Shown piece after piece: positions 9,542 through 19,016 of a stretch of 64,000 nt of DNA (position 1 is its first letter; every line of letters begins with the position of its first letter). A program made the translations under genes and the position numbers. The DNA lies in the NCBI RefSeq assembly GCF_021730305.1, contig NZ_CP032674.1, positions 4,945,001 through 5,009,000 of the forward strand, read 5' to 3'. This DNA is from Xanthobacter sp. YC-JY1 (GTDB lineage Bacteria > Pseudomonadota > Alphaproteobacteria > Rhizobiales > Xanthobacteraceae). Below the pieces are notes generated by a model, which was not told where the DNA came from, searched no databases, and saw nothing but the letters and a program-made list of their open reading frames with translations.

Positions 9542-10018
9542 ATGACAGTAAACCAGATGCGTGACGGCGTCACGAAGAGCTTGCGACTGCCGGAAGGCAA
9601 AATGCGGATCGCTTCTCCCACAACGGCGCAGAAGATCGTGTTTGCACCGCGCTCGTACTACAATCCGTTGATCGACCGGGGTGAGACGCCCGTCTTCATC
9701 GGCATGCAGACATGTGAGCCCGACTATCAGATCGGCCCTCACTGGCATCCCTACACCGAATGCCTCGTGGTGCTGGAGGGGGAGGCTTTTGCGTGGCTGA
9801 TCGGCAAGGAGGACGAAGGTGGCGTCGCCCGCGCCGGCGACGTCATCGAATTCCCGCCGATCCTGCCCCACGCCTTCCGCACCCATGGCGACAAGCAGCT
9901 TCGCTTGCTCGGCATCCACTGCTCGCCCACGCGGATCGTGCACTTCCTGGACGAAAGCCTCGTCCTCAAGAACGGCTACCAGGTGCTGAACGACGAGCTC
10001 CAGCCGACCTACATGTGA
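9542..10018 (+). CDS. Cupin domain protein
   Basis: 158 residues from ATG 9542, chosen because GGAG at 9532-9535 is ideally spaced; in-frame starts at 9506 (GTG), 9530 and 9539 are possible. The single cupin domain has motif 1 GPHWHPYTECLVVLEGEAFAW with the His-x-His...Glu metal set, and motif 2 ILPHAFRTHGD. It could be a small dioxygenase or isomerase, or a ligand sensor. First gene of the divergent unit facing the LysR regulator, upstream of glutathione transferase and lactonase genes. Substrate unknown. Confidence 0.85.
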   Translation: MTVNQMRDGVTKSLRLPEGKMRIASPTTAQKIVFAPRSYYNPLIDRGETPVFIGMQTCEPDYQIGPHWHPYTECLVVLEGEAFAWLIGKEDEGGVARAGDVIEFPPILPHAFRTHGDKQLRLLGIHCSPTRIVHFLDESLVLKNGYQVLNDELQPTYM

Positions 10019-10113
10019 CGCCTCCCGTCCACGTGGCTGGCCATACCCGACTGGATACCGCGCCGGCTTCGTCCGGCGCGGGCTTCCGGACCGGTTACGA
10101 TCTCGAGGAAGCG

Positions 10114-10731
10114 ATGAAATTTTATTCCGCTGAAAACACCTGCTCGCTCTCGCCCCATATCATCCTGCGAGAGCTTGGTCTCGACTTTGATCTGGTGATG
10201 ATCAACAACAAGACGAAGCAGACGGCGACAGGCGAGGACTTCCGCACCATCAATCCGAAGGGCTACGTCGCCGCGCTGCAACTCGATGACGGCCAGGTGC
10301 TGACAGAGGGGCCCGCCATCGTGCAGTTTCTCGCCGACCTCAAACCGGAGGCAGGTCTCGCCCCGCCGTCCGGATCGTGGGAGCGGGTCCGGCTCCAGGA
10401 ATGGCTCAATTTCATCACCAGCGAGGTGCATTCGGGTTCGGCGCCGCTGTTCAACGCCTGGCTGCCCGAGGCGGTGCAAAGTCATTTCAAGGACCGGCTG
10501 TTCCGCCGCTTCCGCGAGATCACGGCGGTTCTCGATACGCAGCCCTATCTGCTGAACGGCCATTTCAGCGTGGCCGACGCCTACCTCTACACCGTCTTGC
10601 GCTGGATGAAGTTCTTCGCCATCGATCTTCGGGACTGGCCAGCCATCTGGGCCTTTATGGAGCGGGTCGAGGCGCGTCCGTCGGTGCAGGCGGCGCTAGA
10701 GGCCGAGCGGCTCGCCCCGAAGCCGGACTGA
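10114..10731 (+). CDS. Glutathione S-transferase (beta-class-like)
   Basis: 205 residues from ATG 10114 with GAGGAAG just upstream; the longer open frame before it is not protein-like. The N-terminal thioredoxin-fold domain begins MKFYSAENTCSLSPHI with Cys10 at the beta-class GST catalytic position, then NPKGYVAAL (cis-Pro region) and the glutathione gamma-glutamyl site TEGPAI. The C-terminal helical domain has the N-capping motif FSVADAYLY. In a catabolic cluster such enzymes often isomerise or conjugate ring-cleavage products. Follows the cupin gene by 95 bases. Confidence 0.9.
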   Translation: MKFYSAENTCSLSPHIILRELGLDFDLVMINNKTKQTATGEDFRTINPKGYVAALQLDDGQVLTEGPAIVQFLADLKPEAGLAPPSGSWERVRLQEWLNFITSEVHSGSAPLFNAWLPEAVQSHFKDRLFRRFREITAVLDTQPYLLNGHFSVADAYLYTVLRWMKFFAIDLRDWPAIWAFMERVEARPSVQAALEAERLAPKPD

Positions 10732-10804
10732 CTCCCTTTTTTGTTCGAAACACGCGGTTCTTGCGACCGGGCGCCTGACGCGTGCTCGGCGAGAGGAGAT
10801 TGTC

Positions 10805-11797
10805 ATGTCGTCTTCCCCTGTCAGGGCTCTCGATCCCCGCTTTGCCGGCCTCGTGTCGGCCACGGCAGACCTGCAGCAGGTCGCCACCGGATTCGGCTTC
10901 ACTGAGGGCGTGACTTGGGTCCAAAAGGGCGCCCATGGGCATCTCCTGTTCAGCGACATTCCCGCCAACGTGATCTACCGCTGGACCCCGGACGGGGAAG
11001 GCACCGGTACCATCGACGTGTTCCTTGAGAAGGCCGGGTACCAAGGGCACGATGTCTGGCGCGTTGGCATGCCGTTCACCAACGGCAAGGCGCCGGATGA
11101 TCCCGGCTACGAGCAGTTCAACATGTTCGGCTCCAACGGCATCACGCTCGACCCGGAGGGGCGCGTCGTCATCGCCACGTGGGGTGGCAGATCCATTGAT
11201 CGGATCGAGCATGATGGCAACCGCTCCGTGCTTGCCGACAGCTTCGGCGGAAAGCGATTCGGCGGTCCGAACGACGTGGTTGTCTGCAGGAATGGCGACA
11301 TCTATTTCACCGATACGTTCGGCGGCATGCTCGGGCTTGGCGAGGACCCCTCGCGGGAGCTCGACATCAACGGCATCTACCGTATCCGCGGAAGCGAGGT
11401 CGTCCGCGTCATCGACGACATCCCCAATGTGAACGGTCTCGTCTTCTCGCCCGACGAGACGGCGCTCTACGCCAACGGCTCGATCGACAATTACATCAAC
11501 CGCTACACCGTCGACTCCTCCGGCAATATCGGCAACGGCACGCTGTTCTACGACTTCGCGGATACCCCCGGTGCAGGCATCACCGACGGGATGCGGGTCG
11601 ACGTCGCGGGAAATCTCTGGACGACCGCGCCGGGGGGCGTCTGGGCATTGTCGCCCGATGGTGCACCGCTCGGAATGATCGCGCTGCCGGAGGGCGGCAG
11701 CAATCTGGTGTTCGGCGGCCCCGACCGCAAGACGCTCTATATTTCGGCGGCCACCAGCATCTACCGCATCGAGACCAAGATTGCGGGCGCTCGGTAA
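10805..11797 (+). CDS. SMP-30/gluconolactonase family protein
   Basis: 330 residues, ATG with GAGAGGAGA upstream. Six-bladed beta-propeller with the family metal-site motifs: FTEGVTW (metal Glu), SNGITLDPEG, GGPNDVVV (Asn-Asp), YFTDTFGG and NVNGLVFSPDET. These proteins hydrolyse lactones with Ca2+ or other divalent ions. No signal peptide is evident. In the cluster it could open a lactone arising from a ring-cleavage product. Substrate unknown. Confidence 0.88.
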   Translation: MSSSPVRALDPRFAGLVSATADLQQVATGFGFTEGVTWVQKGAHGHLLFSDIPANVIYRWTPDGEGTGTIDVFLEKAGYQGHDVWRVGMPFTNGKAPDDPGYEQFNMFGSNGITLDPEGRVVIATWGGRSIDRIEHDGNRSVLADSFGGKRFGGPNDVVVCRNGDIYFTDTFGGMLGLGEDPSRELDINGIYRIRGSEVVRVIDDIPNVNGLVFSPDETALYANGSIDNYINRYTVDSSGNIGNGTLFYDFADTPGAGITDGMRVDVAGNLWTTAPGGVWALSPDGAPLGMIALPEGGSNLVFGGPDRKTLYISAATSIYRIETKIAGAR

Positions 11798-11861
11798 CGA
11801 TAGCCGCAACACGACTGCGAGAAGAAAGACTCATAAAAACTAATAAATCCAGGGGAATTCA

Positions 11862-13118
11862 ATGAAACGGCGTCAGTTTCTGAAGATGTCGAGAGGCATC
11901 GGATTTCTTGCGGCCGGAGCGGCGGTCGGACCGTTCGTCGCTCCGACGCATGCGCAAACCAGCGGGCGCAAGTCGATCCGGATCGGCATGTCGGTCGCTT
12001 CGACGGGGACATTCGCGCACGATTCCCAGTCCGGCCGTCGGGCGATCGATCTGTGGCTCGAACAGGTCAACGCGCAGGGCGGCCTGCTCCATCAGGGGCA
12101 GCGCTACCAGGTCGAGCTTTTGGTCCGCGACGACCGCAGCGACAAGCAGCTGGCGCCGCGCGTTTACGAGAGCCTGATCTTCGACGAAAAGGTCGACCTA
12201 GTGCTCGCGCCCTACGGTTCGACCCTGACGGCGGCTGCGGCGACGATTACCGACCGCAACGACATCTTCATGATGGGGTGGGCCGTCGCCGCCGATTCCG
12301 TGTTCATGCAAGGCTACAAATATATCGTCAACGGGGGCACCACCCCCGTGTCGCGGGTGCCGGAGATGCCGGTTCAGGCGCTGAAGCGCTTCGGCGGCAA
12401 GGTCGTTTCCACCATCGCGGTCGACGAGCCCTATTCGGACGCGCTCGCCGGCAGCTTCCGTGCGACGGCCGAGAAGCACGGCCTCGCCATCGGCGCTACG
12501 GAGAAGTACAGCCGGGGCGCGAAGGATTTCACCACCATCCTCAACAAGGCTGCGGCCGCAAAGACCGGTCTCCTGTGCATCACGTCCTACGACACGGACA
12601 TGATCGTCATGCTGCGGCAGATGAAAGAAAACGACATCAACTTCCCGGCGATTTTTTCGACCTTCTCCCAGAATTCATCCATCCTCGCGCTCGGCAACGA
12701 TGCCATCGGCCTCTGGGGACAGTCGAACATCGATCCGCGCGTCGCCTACGCGGTCAATCTCGGACCCACCGCCGCGCAATACCTCGACGCCTACAACGCG
12801 AAGTATCCGAACGGGCCGCAGTCCGACATCAACTCCGCAGTCGCCTTTGCGAGCCTCATGGTGCTGGGGGCGATGATCGAGCGTGCGCCGAGCCTGAAGG
12901 CGCGCGACCTCAAGGCTGCAGCCCTTGATCTCAGCGGCCATCTCACGGTGCTGAACGGCACATACCGGATCGACGAGACGGGCTTCCAGACCGGCTACGA
13001 CATCCTGGTCATTCAGAATACCGCGAAGGGTGGAAGGGAGGTCATCGCGCCGGCTGCGGTCGCGACTGCGGCGCCGCTCTTTCCCATGCCCACCTGGGAC
13101 CAGAAGGCGAAGATGTAG
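11862..13118 (+). CDS. Branched-chain-type ABC transporter substrate-binding protein
   Basis: 418 residues. The N-terminus MKRRQFLKMSRGIGFLAAG is a twin-arginine (Tat) signal (RRQFLK), with cleavage likely after THAQ near residue 37. The mature protein is a type I periplasmic-binding fold (Peripla_BP_6) with IRIGMSVASTGTFAHDSQSG and VDLVLAPYGSTLTAAAA. Family members bind amino acids, amides, urea or aromatic acids. It is the first gene of a binding protein-LivM-LivH-LivG-LivF operon. Ligand unknown, presumably the substrate of the upstream catabolic genes. Confidence 0.9.
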   Translation: MKRRQFLKMSRGIGFLAAGAAVGPFVAPTHAQTSGRKSIRIGMSVASTGTFAHDSQSGRRAIDLWLEQVNAQGGLLHQGQRYQVELLVRDDRSDKQLAPRVYESLIFDEKVDLVLAPYGSTLTAAAATITDRNDIFMMGWAVAADSVFMQGYKYIVNGGTTPVSRVPEMPVQALKRFGGKVVSTIAVDEPYSDALAGSFRATAEKHGLAIGATEKYSRGAKDFTTILNKAAAAKTGLLCITSYDTDMIVMLRQMKENDINFPAIFSTFSQNSSILALGNDAIGLWGQSNIDPRVAYAVNLGPTAAQYLDAYNAKYPNGPQSDINSAVAFASLMVLGAMIERAPSLKARDLKAAALDLSGHLTVLNGTYRIDETGFQTGYDILVIQNTAKGGREVIAPAAVATAAPLFPMPTWDQKAKM

Positions 13119-13192
13119 CCTTGCCTCGCCTGCGGCGGATGGATCCGCCGCTCCTCGTCCTGAATACGGCGGCCACGCAGGAAGTCTCGATG

Positions 13193-14198
13193 TCCATGGT
13201 CATGCAATCTGTCCCTCCAGCCGAAGCCGCCCCATCCGTGCGGCAACGTGCGCCGCTGTTCCGGCTGCATCGCGCCAGTGTCTCCATCTGGTGTCTCACG
13301 CTTGTAGGTATCGGCCTCATTGCGGTCTCGATCCCGGCCGTCTCGGCGGGTGTCTCGTTCTGGTTCTACCTGTTCCAGTGGATCGCGCTCGCGTCCGCGC
13401 TCAATCTGATGGCTGGGATGACAGGCTATGTGCCCTTCGGTTTTGCCGCCTTCTTCGGCATCGGCGCCTACGCCGCAGCGGTGCTGAACCAGTTCCACCA
13501 CGCGCCGACCTGGGCGGCGCTCGTCGGAGCTACGGCAGCCGGAGCGCTGCTCGCGGTGCTGTTTGCACCCACGCTGCGGCTGCGCGGCGTGTTCTTCTCG
13601 GTGGTCAGCCTGTCGCTCGCCATCGTGCTGCGCAGCGTTATCGTCCTCCTGCCGGAGGACGTTGCCGGGGGCAGCAGCGGGATCACCATCACCGGGCGGC
13701 ATGATCCGATCCTCCTCTATTATCTGATGGTCGCCGTCTCCATGGGGGCGGTGGCGATCGCCACGGCGATCTCGGTCACGCCCCATGGGCTGCGGCTCAA
13801 GGCGATCGGCGACGACCTCGATGCGGCGCAGATCATCGGCGTCAACGCGAAGGGGCTGCGGCTCGCCATGTGGGTGCTTTCCGGCACCATCGCGGCGGTG
13901 TGCGGGGCGATCGAAGGCCTCTATTCCTCCGCCATCGACCCTGCGGCCGCGTTCAACATCCTGATCTCGACCAAGGCGATCATCTATGCAGCGCTGGGCG
14001 GCCTCGGCACCGTGATGGGGCCGGTGGTTGGCGCTGTCATCATGACCATCACCGACGAGCTCATCTGGGCGCTTTCCCATTGCTAGCCTCTTCATCCTCG
14101 GGTTGATCGTCTCGGCGACGGTCCTGTTCTTCCCAAGGGGCATCGTTGGCTCGCTGCTGCAGCGCCAACCGCGGTTCCTCCGCAGCTGGTTCTTCTAG
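13193..14198 (+). pseudogene. LivM-type ABC permease, frameshifted near its C-terminus
   Basis: Hydrophobic permease from about ATG 13193 (an upstream TTG at 13121 is possible). It shows the LivM signatures LMAGMTGYVPFGFAAFFGIG and ALGGLGTVMGPVVGA. The frame stops at 14084-14086 just after DELIWALSHC. In the +1 frame from 14073 the expected LivM tail follows at once (FPIASLFILGLI, then VLFFPRGIVG) and ends at 14196-14198, 9 bases before livH. A one-base indel near 14071-14075 therefore truncates the last roughly 40 residues. Either a real inactivating frameshift or a sequencing error. Confidence 0.75.
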
Positions 14199-14207
14199 GA
14201 GCGCCCC

Positions 14208-15092
14208 ATGCCCCCCCTGATGACAGGCGCTATCGTCAACGCCGTCGCCCTCGGCATCCTCTACGGCCTGCTGGGCCTCAGCCTCACCATCATCTACGGC
14301 GCCATGCGCATCGCCAACCTGGCCCATGGAGAGATGGTCCTGGCCGGCAGCTACGTGGCCTACGTAGTGACAACCCAGCTCGGCTATTCGCCTCTGGCGG
14401 CGATCCCGGTCGCGTTCACACTGCTGTTCCTGCTGGCGTTTGCGCTGTTCGCCGTCGCCGGACGCCGACTGCAGACGGCGCGCGATCCGGAGATGGCGTC
14501 CTTCCTATTCTTCTACGGCGTTTCGCTGATGGTCGGGTCGGGGCTGCTCTTTCTCTTCGACGCGGATGCCCGGTCAGTCATCTTCCAATTCCAGCCCATA
14601 TCGTACCGGGTGCTGGGGCTGGTGATCCCCAAGGCGCGGGCCGTCGCGGTGGGCGTCGCCCTGGTGCTGGTTCCGGCGCTGTTCCTGTTCCTCTACCGCA
14701 CGACCCCCGGCAAGGCGCTGCGCGCAGCCGTCATGAACCGCGACGCGCTGCGGATCGTCGGCGTCGATGTCGAGCGCCTCTCGCTCGTCGCCTTTTCGGT
14801 CAGCGCGGGGATCGCCGGTGTGACCGGGGTGCTTCTTGCGCTCGTCTTCCCGGCCTTCACGCCGTTCTCCGGGCTGGACTACACCATCACCGGCTTTGTC
14901 GTGATCGTTCTGGGTGGTCTCGGTAGTCCTCTTGGAGCGTTGCTCGGCGGGATGCTCTTCGCCTTCTCGGAGCAGCTCACCACCCTTTGGATCGGGCAGA
15001 GCGCGGGCGTCCTCGCCGGCTTTCTGATCCTCGTCCTGGTCGTCGCAATCCGTCCCGCGGGCCTCATCGGCCAAGCCGAGTGGAAGTCATGA
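14208..15092 (+). CDS. LivH-type ABC transporter permease
   Basis: 294 residues, ATG with TAGGAGCG upstream. About eight hydrophobic helices. Family motifs include YGLLGLSLTIIYGAMRIANL and AHGEMVLAG near the N-terminus and VIVLGGLGSPLGALLGG in the C-terminal half, the cytoplasmic loop contacting the ATPase. Intact. It overlaps the start of the LivG gene (ATGA at 15089-15092), showing translational coupling in the five-gene operon. Confidence 0.92.
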   Translation: MPPLMTGAIVNAVALGILYGLLGLSLTIIYGAMRIANLAHGEMVLAGSYVAYVVTTQLGYSPLAAIPVAFTLLFLLAFALFAVAGRRLQTARDPEMASFLFFYGVSLMVGSGLLFLFDADARSVIFQFQPISYRVLGLVIPKARAVAVGVALVLVPALFLFLYRTTPGKALRAAVMNRDALRIVGVDVERLSLVAFSVSAGIAGVTGVLLALVFPAFTPFSGLDYTITGFVVIVLGGLGSPLGALLGGMLFAFSEQLTTLWIGQSAGVLAGFLILVLVVAIRPAGLIGQAEWKS

Positions 15093-15749
15093 GCCTTCAG
15101 ATCTCCAATCTCTCCAAAAGCTACGGCCGGGTCCGCGCGCTGAACGACGTATCTCTCGCCGTCAATCCCGGCGAGGTCCTCGGCATCATGGGGGTGAATG
15201 GTGCCGGCAAGTCCACCCTTCTGAACTGCATCTGCGGTTTTGCCACGCCGGATGCAGGAGCCATCGAACTGGGCGGCCGTGGCATCTGCGGGCAGCGGCC
15301 CGATCACGTCAGCCGTGCGGGCGTCGGGCGAACCTTCCAAGTCCCGCGCTCGTTCCGGAGCCTCACAGTGCTGGAAAACCTGCTCGTGGTTCCCGCGCGT
15401 GGGGAGCCCTCCGGCATCCTGTTCGACCGGGCGCACCACGCCCTCGAAAAGGTGAAGCTCGCGACCCTCGCAAATAACTATGCAGGTGAGCTTTCCGGCG
15501 GCCAGCAGAAGCTGCTGGAACTCGCCAGGATCCTGATCCTCGAGCCGCAGGTGGTCCTGTTCGACGAGCCGCTGGCGGGGATGCATTCCGATCTGTGCCG
15601 CGTCTCCCTCGATGAGGTAGCAGAGATGCTGTCGCGGTCCGTCGCGGTCATGCTCGTCTGCCACGATCCTGGCATCCCCTACCGGCTCGCCTGCCGCGGT
15701 CCGAAACGACCCGGCCGTCATCGAGGCCCATCTGGGCGTCCAGCATTGA
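15089..15749 (+). pseudogene. LivG-type ABC ATPase with internal deletion and frameshift at the C-terminal end
   Basis: Start ATG 15089 overlaps livH. Walker A (GVNGAGKST), Q-loop (GRTFQ), signature (LSGGQQKLLELARIL) and Walker B (VVLFDEP) are intact. The reading frame then leaves the family at about 15655-15663 and would run to 15760 with an Arg/Pro-rich tail. In another frame the expected LivG end appears (ILASPTGSPAAVRNDPAV, then IEAHLGVQH, stop 15747-15749). About 20 codons that normally hold the H-loop (EHD...) and the following strand are missing at the joint. ATPase function is doubtful. Confidence 0.72.
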
Positions 15750-15762
15750 TCGGGGGCTAATC

Positions 15763-16527
15763 TTGAACGACTTGGCACAAATTGCATCCGATCCGGCCCT
15801 GATCTCGTTCCGCAATGTGTATGCCGCCTATTTCGGCGACATCCATGTTCTGAAAAATCTTACCCTGTCCTTCCGCTCCGGCGAAGTGACCAGCATCATC
15901 GGCCCCAATGGCGCGGGCAAATCGACCGTCCTCAAGACGCTGATGGGCTTCTTGAAGCCCATCGCCGGGGATATCGTGTTCGATGGCCGCTCATTGCTCG
16001 GAACACCTTCGCACGGCATGGTGCATGTCGGCGTCGGCTACGTGCCCCAGAACAGCAGCCTCTTCCTCGACTTGTCCGTTGAGGACAATCTGATCCTCGG
16101 GTGCTGGCCGATTCGTCGCGATGGCGCGCGGGTGCGGCGGGCCATCGACAGGGTGATCGGCGACTTTCCCATGCTGGCCCCCGTCCGCCATGGGCTGGCG
16201 GGCGAGTTCAGCGGAGGCCAGCGCCGCTTTCTGGAGATCGCGCGGGCGTTGCTGCTCGAGCCCAAGGCCCTACTCTTCGACGAGCCGACGGCGATGATCG
16301 CTCCGAGATATGCCTCCGAGGTCTACGATCACATCGCTCGACTGGCGCGCCAGGGCATTGCCGTAATTCTCGTGGATCAAAACGTGCGCCCCTGTATCCA
16401 GGTCTCCGACTATGTCTACATCCTGGAACTTGGACAGAAGACCATGGAAGGCGATGCGAATGCGTTTCGCTCCGACGAGCGCATCCGTGCCGAGATCGGC
16501 CGCTGGCTCGAAGTGTCGGCGGGCTGA
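15763..16527 (+). CDS. LivF-type ABC transporter ATP-binding protein
   Basis: 254 residues from TTG 15763. Walker A GPNGAGKST, Q-loop YVPQNSS, signature EFSGGQRRFLEIARAL and Walker B ALLFDEPTA are complete, with VDQN at the H-loop position as is usual in LivF. Last gene of the branched-chain-type transporter operon, 13 bases after the shifted LivG end. Since its partner LivG and the LivM permease look damaged, this intact ATPase may no longer have a working complex. Confidence 0.9.
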   Translation: MNDLAQIASDPALISFRNVYAAYFGDIHVLKNLTLSFRSGEVTSIIGPNGAGKSTVLKTLMGFLKPIAGDIVFDGRSLLGTPSHGMVHVGVGYVPQNSSLFLDLSVEDNLILGCWPIRRDGARVRRAIDRVIGDFPMLAPVRHGLAGEFSGGQRRFLEIARALLLEPKALLFDEPTAMIAPRYASEVYDHIARLARQGIAVILVDQNVRPCIQVSDYVYILELGQKTMEGDANAFRSDERIRAEIGRWLEVSAG

Positions 16528-16574
16528 GGACACTTTTGACGGGCCTTCCGGCGGCGCGTCTCGTTCCGTCACGC

Positions 16575-17138
16575 TCACATCATGCATCCCATGCCGGTGA
16601 GCAGGTCGTTGGCCTTCTTCTTCTGGCTATCGCTGAGCGCGGCGTAGAGGTCACTTAGCGGCTGCTTCATGTCCTTGAGAGCGGCGGCGCGGGCTTCCAT
16701 CACCGCGATACGGGACTCCAGGCGCTCCACCGGCGTGTCGGCGTCAAAGCTGGCGCGCATGGCCTGACGCAGGCCCTGCATGCTGATGAAATTGTTCTTC
16801 ATCGCCGCCACATAGACGTCCCACACCTTGGCCTGCGCATCGGTGATGCCGAGCTCGGCCTTTAGGAAGGCGACACGCCCCTCGATGAAAGTGGGCAACG
16901 GGGCGTCGGCATCACCCGCCGTCCAGCCTCTGCAGCCACCCATCGTGCTCCGAGCCGAGCGATGGAATCCTGAGCCCCAGCCCCCCTGGCCGGGACCCAT
17001 ATAACCCTCACCCTGGCCCATCATGCCCGGACCATAGCCGAGCCCACCGCCCATCTGGGCACTCGCCGGCACAGCGTACAACGCCGCGGCCAGCGCGAAC
17101 GCTGCGAAGCGTGCAACGGAAACGGATTTGATCATCAT
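16575..17138 (-). CDS. Spy/CpxP-like periplasmic protein (LTXXQ family)
   Basis: 187 residues with a signal peptide ending PASAQ at about 28. A Met/Gly-rich stretch (28-60) follows, then a helical region with LGITDAQAKVWDVYVAA and LYAALSDSQKKKANDLL, two LTxxQ-like repeats of Spy/CpxP chaperones, and a terminal GMGCMM. Such proteins act in envelope stress and metal sensing; the Met- and Cys-containing ends suggest soft-metal binding. It is divergent from the ArsR-led metal/thiol operon, separated by 261 bases that could hold a shared control region. Confidence 0.78.
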   Translation of the reverse strand: MMIKSVSVARFAAFALAAALYAVPASAQMGGGLGYGPGMMGQGEGYMGPGQGGWGSGFHRSARSTMGGCRGWTAGDADAPLPTFIEGRVAFLKAELGITDAQAKVWDVYVAAMKNNFISMQGLRQAMRASFDADTPVERLESRIAVMEARAAALKDMKQPLSDLYAALSDSQKKKANDLLTGMGCMM

Positions 17139-17399
17139 GACACTCTCCCTACCTGCGGGCGGACATGTCCGCCCCTCCGAATTACGCTGGGGGCGAGCCC
17201 GAATATCTTAGGCCGCGCTTGCGCCTTCCTGCCGTATCGATCAGTCGCGGCGCCACACTCGTGATGCGCCGCGGACCGCTTCTTCATCCTCCCGTGCGAA
17301 GCAGGGCGGCGGGTTGTCGGACCCGAACCGGTCGTCATCGATGGCCGAAACTCCGCTAATGCGCTTGCGCGCATATGCGCATGAGAGTAACTTCATCCC

Positions 17400-17699
17400 A
17401 TGCAGTCCGCCCTCACCCTCCTGTCGGCCCTGGCCGAGCCCACCCGCCTCGCGGCGGTCCGCCTCCTGTGGGACGGGCGCGAGCATTGCGTCTGCGAGCT
17501 CGTGCGCGTCCTCGGCGTCACCCAGTCCCGCATGTCGCGCCATATGGCGGTGCTCAAGCAGGCCGGCGTGGTGGTGGACCGGCGGGATGCCCAATGGGTG
17601 CGGTACCGTCGCAATCCCGAATTGCCGGCCGAACAGGCCGCCATCGTCGATGCCGTCATCAACAGCCTGAATACTTTGTCCGATAGGAGAGCCGCATGA
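17400..17699 (+). CDS. ArsR/SmtB-family metalloregulator
   Basis: 99 residues. Winged helix typical of ArsR: LSALAEPTRLAAVRLLW, then a metal-type CVCEL motif (C32 and C34 region) at the start of the recognition helices, and VTQSRMSRHMAVLKQAGVV. CxC in this position is the As(III)/Sb(III) site of ArsR repressors. It overlaps the next gene by 4 bases (ATGA at 17696), so it probably represses its own operon (permease, thioredoxin, OsmC) until thiol-reactive metalloid binds. Confidence 0.92.
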   Translation: MQSALTLLSALAEPTRLAAVRLLWDGREHCVCELVRVLGVTQSRMSRHMAVLKQAGVVVDRRDAQWVRYRRNPELPAEQAAIVDAVINSLNTLSDRRAA

Positions 17700-18760
17700 G
17701 CGCTGACCTGTCATTGACCGAGCGCAAGCCGCCGCGGGAGGCATCGCCTTTGGCCTGGGCGGCGGTGACGATCGCGGCGATCGCCCTGTGGTTCGTGGTC
17801 TATGCCCAGCTCGCGCCATTCTCCCAGTGGCTGGTGGCCCGCCTGCCGGTGGAGCCGGGCAGCCATCTTGCCGAGGCGGTCACGTTCTTCATCTACGACA
17901 CGCCCAAGGTGCTGATGCTGCTGACGCTGGTGGTGTTCGCCATGGGCGTGGTGCGCAGCTTCTTTTCCGCCGAGCGCACCCGTGCGCTGCTCGCCGGAAA
18001 GCGCGAGGGACTCGGCAACATCGCGGCGGCCGGCCTCGGGATCGTGACTCCCTTCTGCTCCTGCTCGGCGGTGCCGCTGTTCGTCGGCTTCGTCTCCGCC
18101 GGCGTCCCCCTCGGCGTGACGTTTTCCTTCCTCATCGCCGCGCCCATGGTCAACGAGGTGGCGCTGGGCCTGCTGTTCGCGCTGGTCGGCTGGAAGGTGG
18201 CGCTCACCTATCTGGCATTCGGCCTTGCGGTGGCCATCGTCGCCGGCTGGGTCATCGGGCGGCTGCATCTGGAGGGCTGGCTGGAAGACTGGGTGCGCAA
18301 CGTGCGCGCCGCTCCGGTTGATCTGCCGCCGAACGGCATGACGCTGGTGGATCGCATCAAGGCCGGCCTCGAGGCGGTGCGCGACATCGTCGGCAAGGTG
18401 TGGATGTGGATCATCGCCGGCATCGCCGCGGGCGCCTTCATCCACGGCTACGTACCGGCAGACCTTCTGGCCTCCATCATGGGGCGGGATGCGTGGTGGT
18501 CGGTTCCGGCTGCGGTTCTGCTGGGCATTCCCATGTATTCCAACGCCGCGGGCATCATTCCGGTGGTGGAGGCCCTGCTGGCCAAGGGGGCGGCGCTGGG
18601 CACCGTGCTCGCCTTCATGATGGCGGTGATCGCCTTGTCCCTTCCGGAAATGATCATCCTGCGCAAAGTGCTGAGCCTGAAGCTGATCGCCGTGTTCATC
18701 GGCGTGGTCGCCACCGGCATCCTCGCCGTGGGCTTCCTGTTCAACGCGCTGTTTTCTTAA
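17696..18760 (+). CDS. UPF0718/DUF318 family permease (ArsP-like)
   Basis: 354 residues, ATG overlapping the arsR stop. About eight membrane helices in two halves. The first half has the family signature TPFCSCSAVPLFVGFVSAG with its paired Cys, followed by PLGVTFSFLIAAPMVNEVAL; the second half has IPMYSNAAGIIPV and SLPEMIILRKVL. Members include ArsP exporters of trivalent organoarsenicals. The Cys pair and ArsR-thioredoxin context support efflux of a thiophilic metalloid compound; exact substrate unproven. Confidence 0.87.
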   Translation: MSADLSLTERKPPREASPLAWAAVTIAAIALWFVVYAQLAPFSQWLVARLPVEPGSHLAEAVTFFIYDTPKVLMLLTLVVFAMGVVRSFFSAERTRALLAGKREGLGNIAAAGLGIVTPFCSCSAVPLFVGFVSAGVPLGVTFSFLIAAPMVNEVALGLLFALVGWKVALTYLAFGLAVAIVAGWVIGRLHLEGWLEDWVRNVRAAPVDLPPNGMTLVDRIKAGLEAVRDIVGKVWMWIIAGIAAGAFIHGYVPADLLASIMGRDAWWSVPAAVLLGIPMYSNAAGIIPVVEALLAKGAALGTVLAFMMAVIALSLPEMIILRKVLSLKLIAVFIGVVATGILAVGFLFNALFS

Positions 18761-18779
18761 GACAAGAAAGGCAAAAGCC

Positions 18780-19016
18780 ATGAAAGACGTGAAGGTGCTC
18801 GGCCCCGGCTGCTCCCGCTGCGAGGCAACGGCACAGATGGTGCGGGACGAGGCGGCCAAGCTCGGGCTCGACGTCACGGTGGAAAAGGTCACCGACTATG
18901 CGGTGATCGCCGGCTACGGCATCGCCTCGACCCCCGGCATCGTCATCGACGGCAAGGTGGTGCACGCTGGCGGCCTGCCGAAGCCGGACGATGTCGCCCG
19001 CTGGCTCGCGGCGTGA
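18780..19016 (+). CDS. Small thioredoxin-fold protein with CxxC
   Basis: 78 residues. Starts MKDVKVLGPGCSRCEATAQM, with the redox Cys pair C11-x-x-C14, and later has the cis-Pro loop IASTPGIVIDG. This is the MTH895/TM0996-type mini-thioredoxin commonly found beside UPF0718 permeases. It may reduce the metalloid substrate or the permease Cys pair. Spacing of 19 bases after the permease, and a 4-base overlap with the OsmC gene, indicate one operon. Confidence 0.92.
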   Translation: MKDVKVLGPGCSRCEATAQMVRDEAAKLGLDVTVEKVTDYAVIAGYGIASTPGIVIDGKVVHAGGLPKPDDVARWLAA

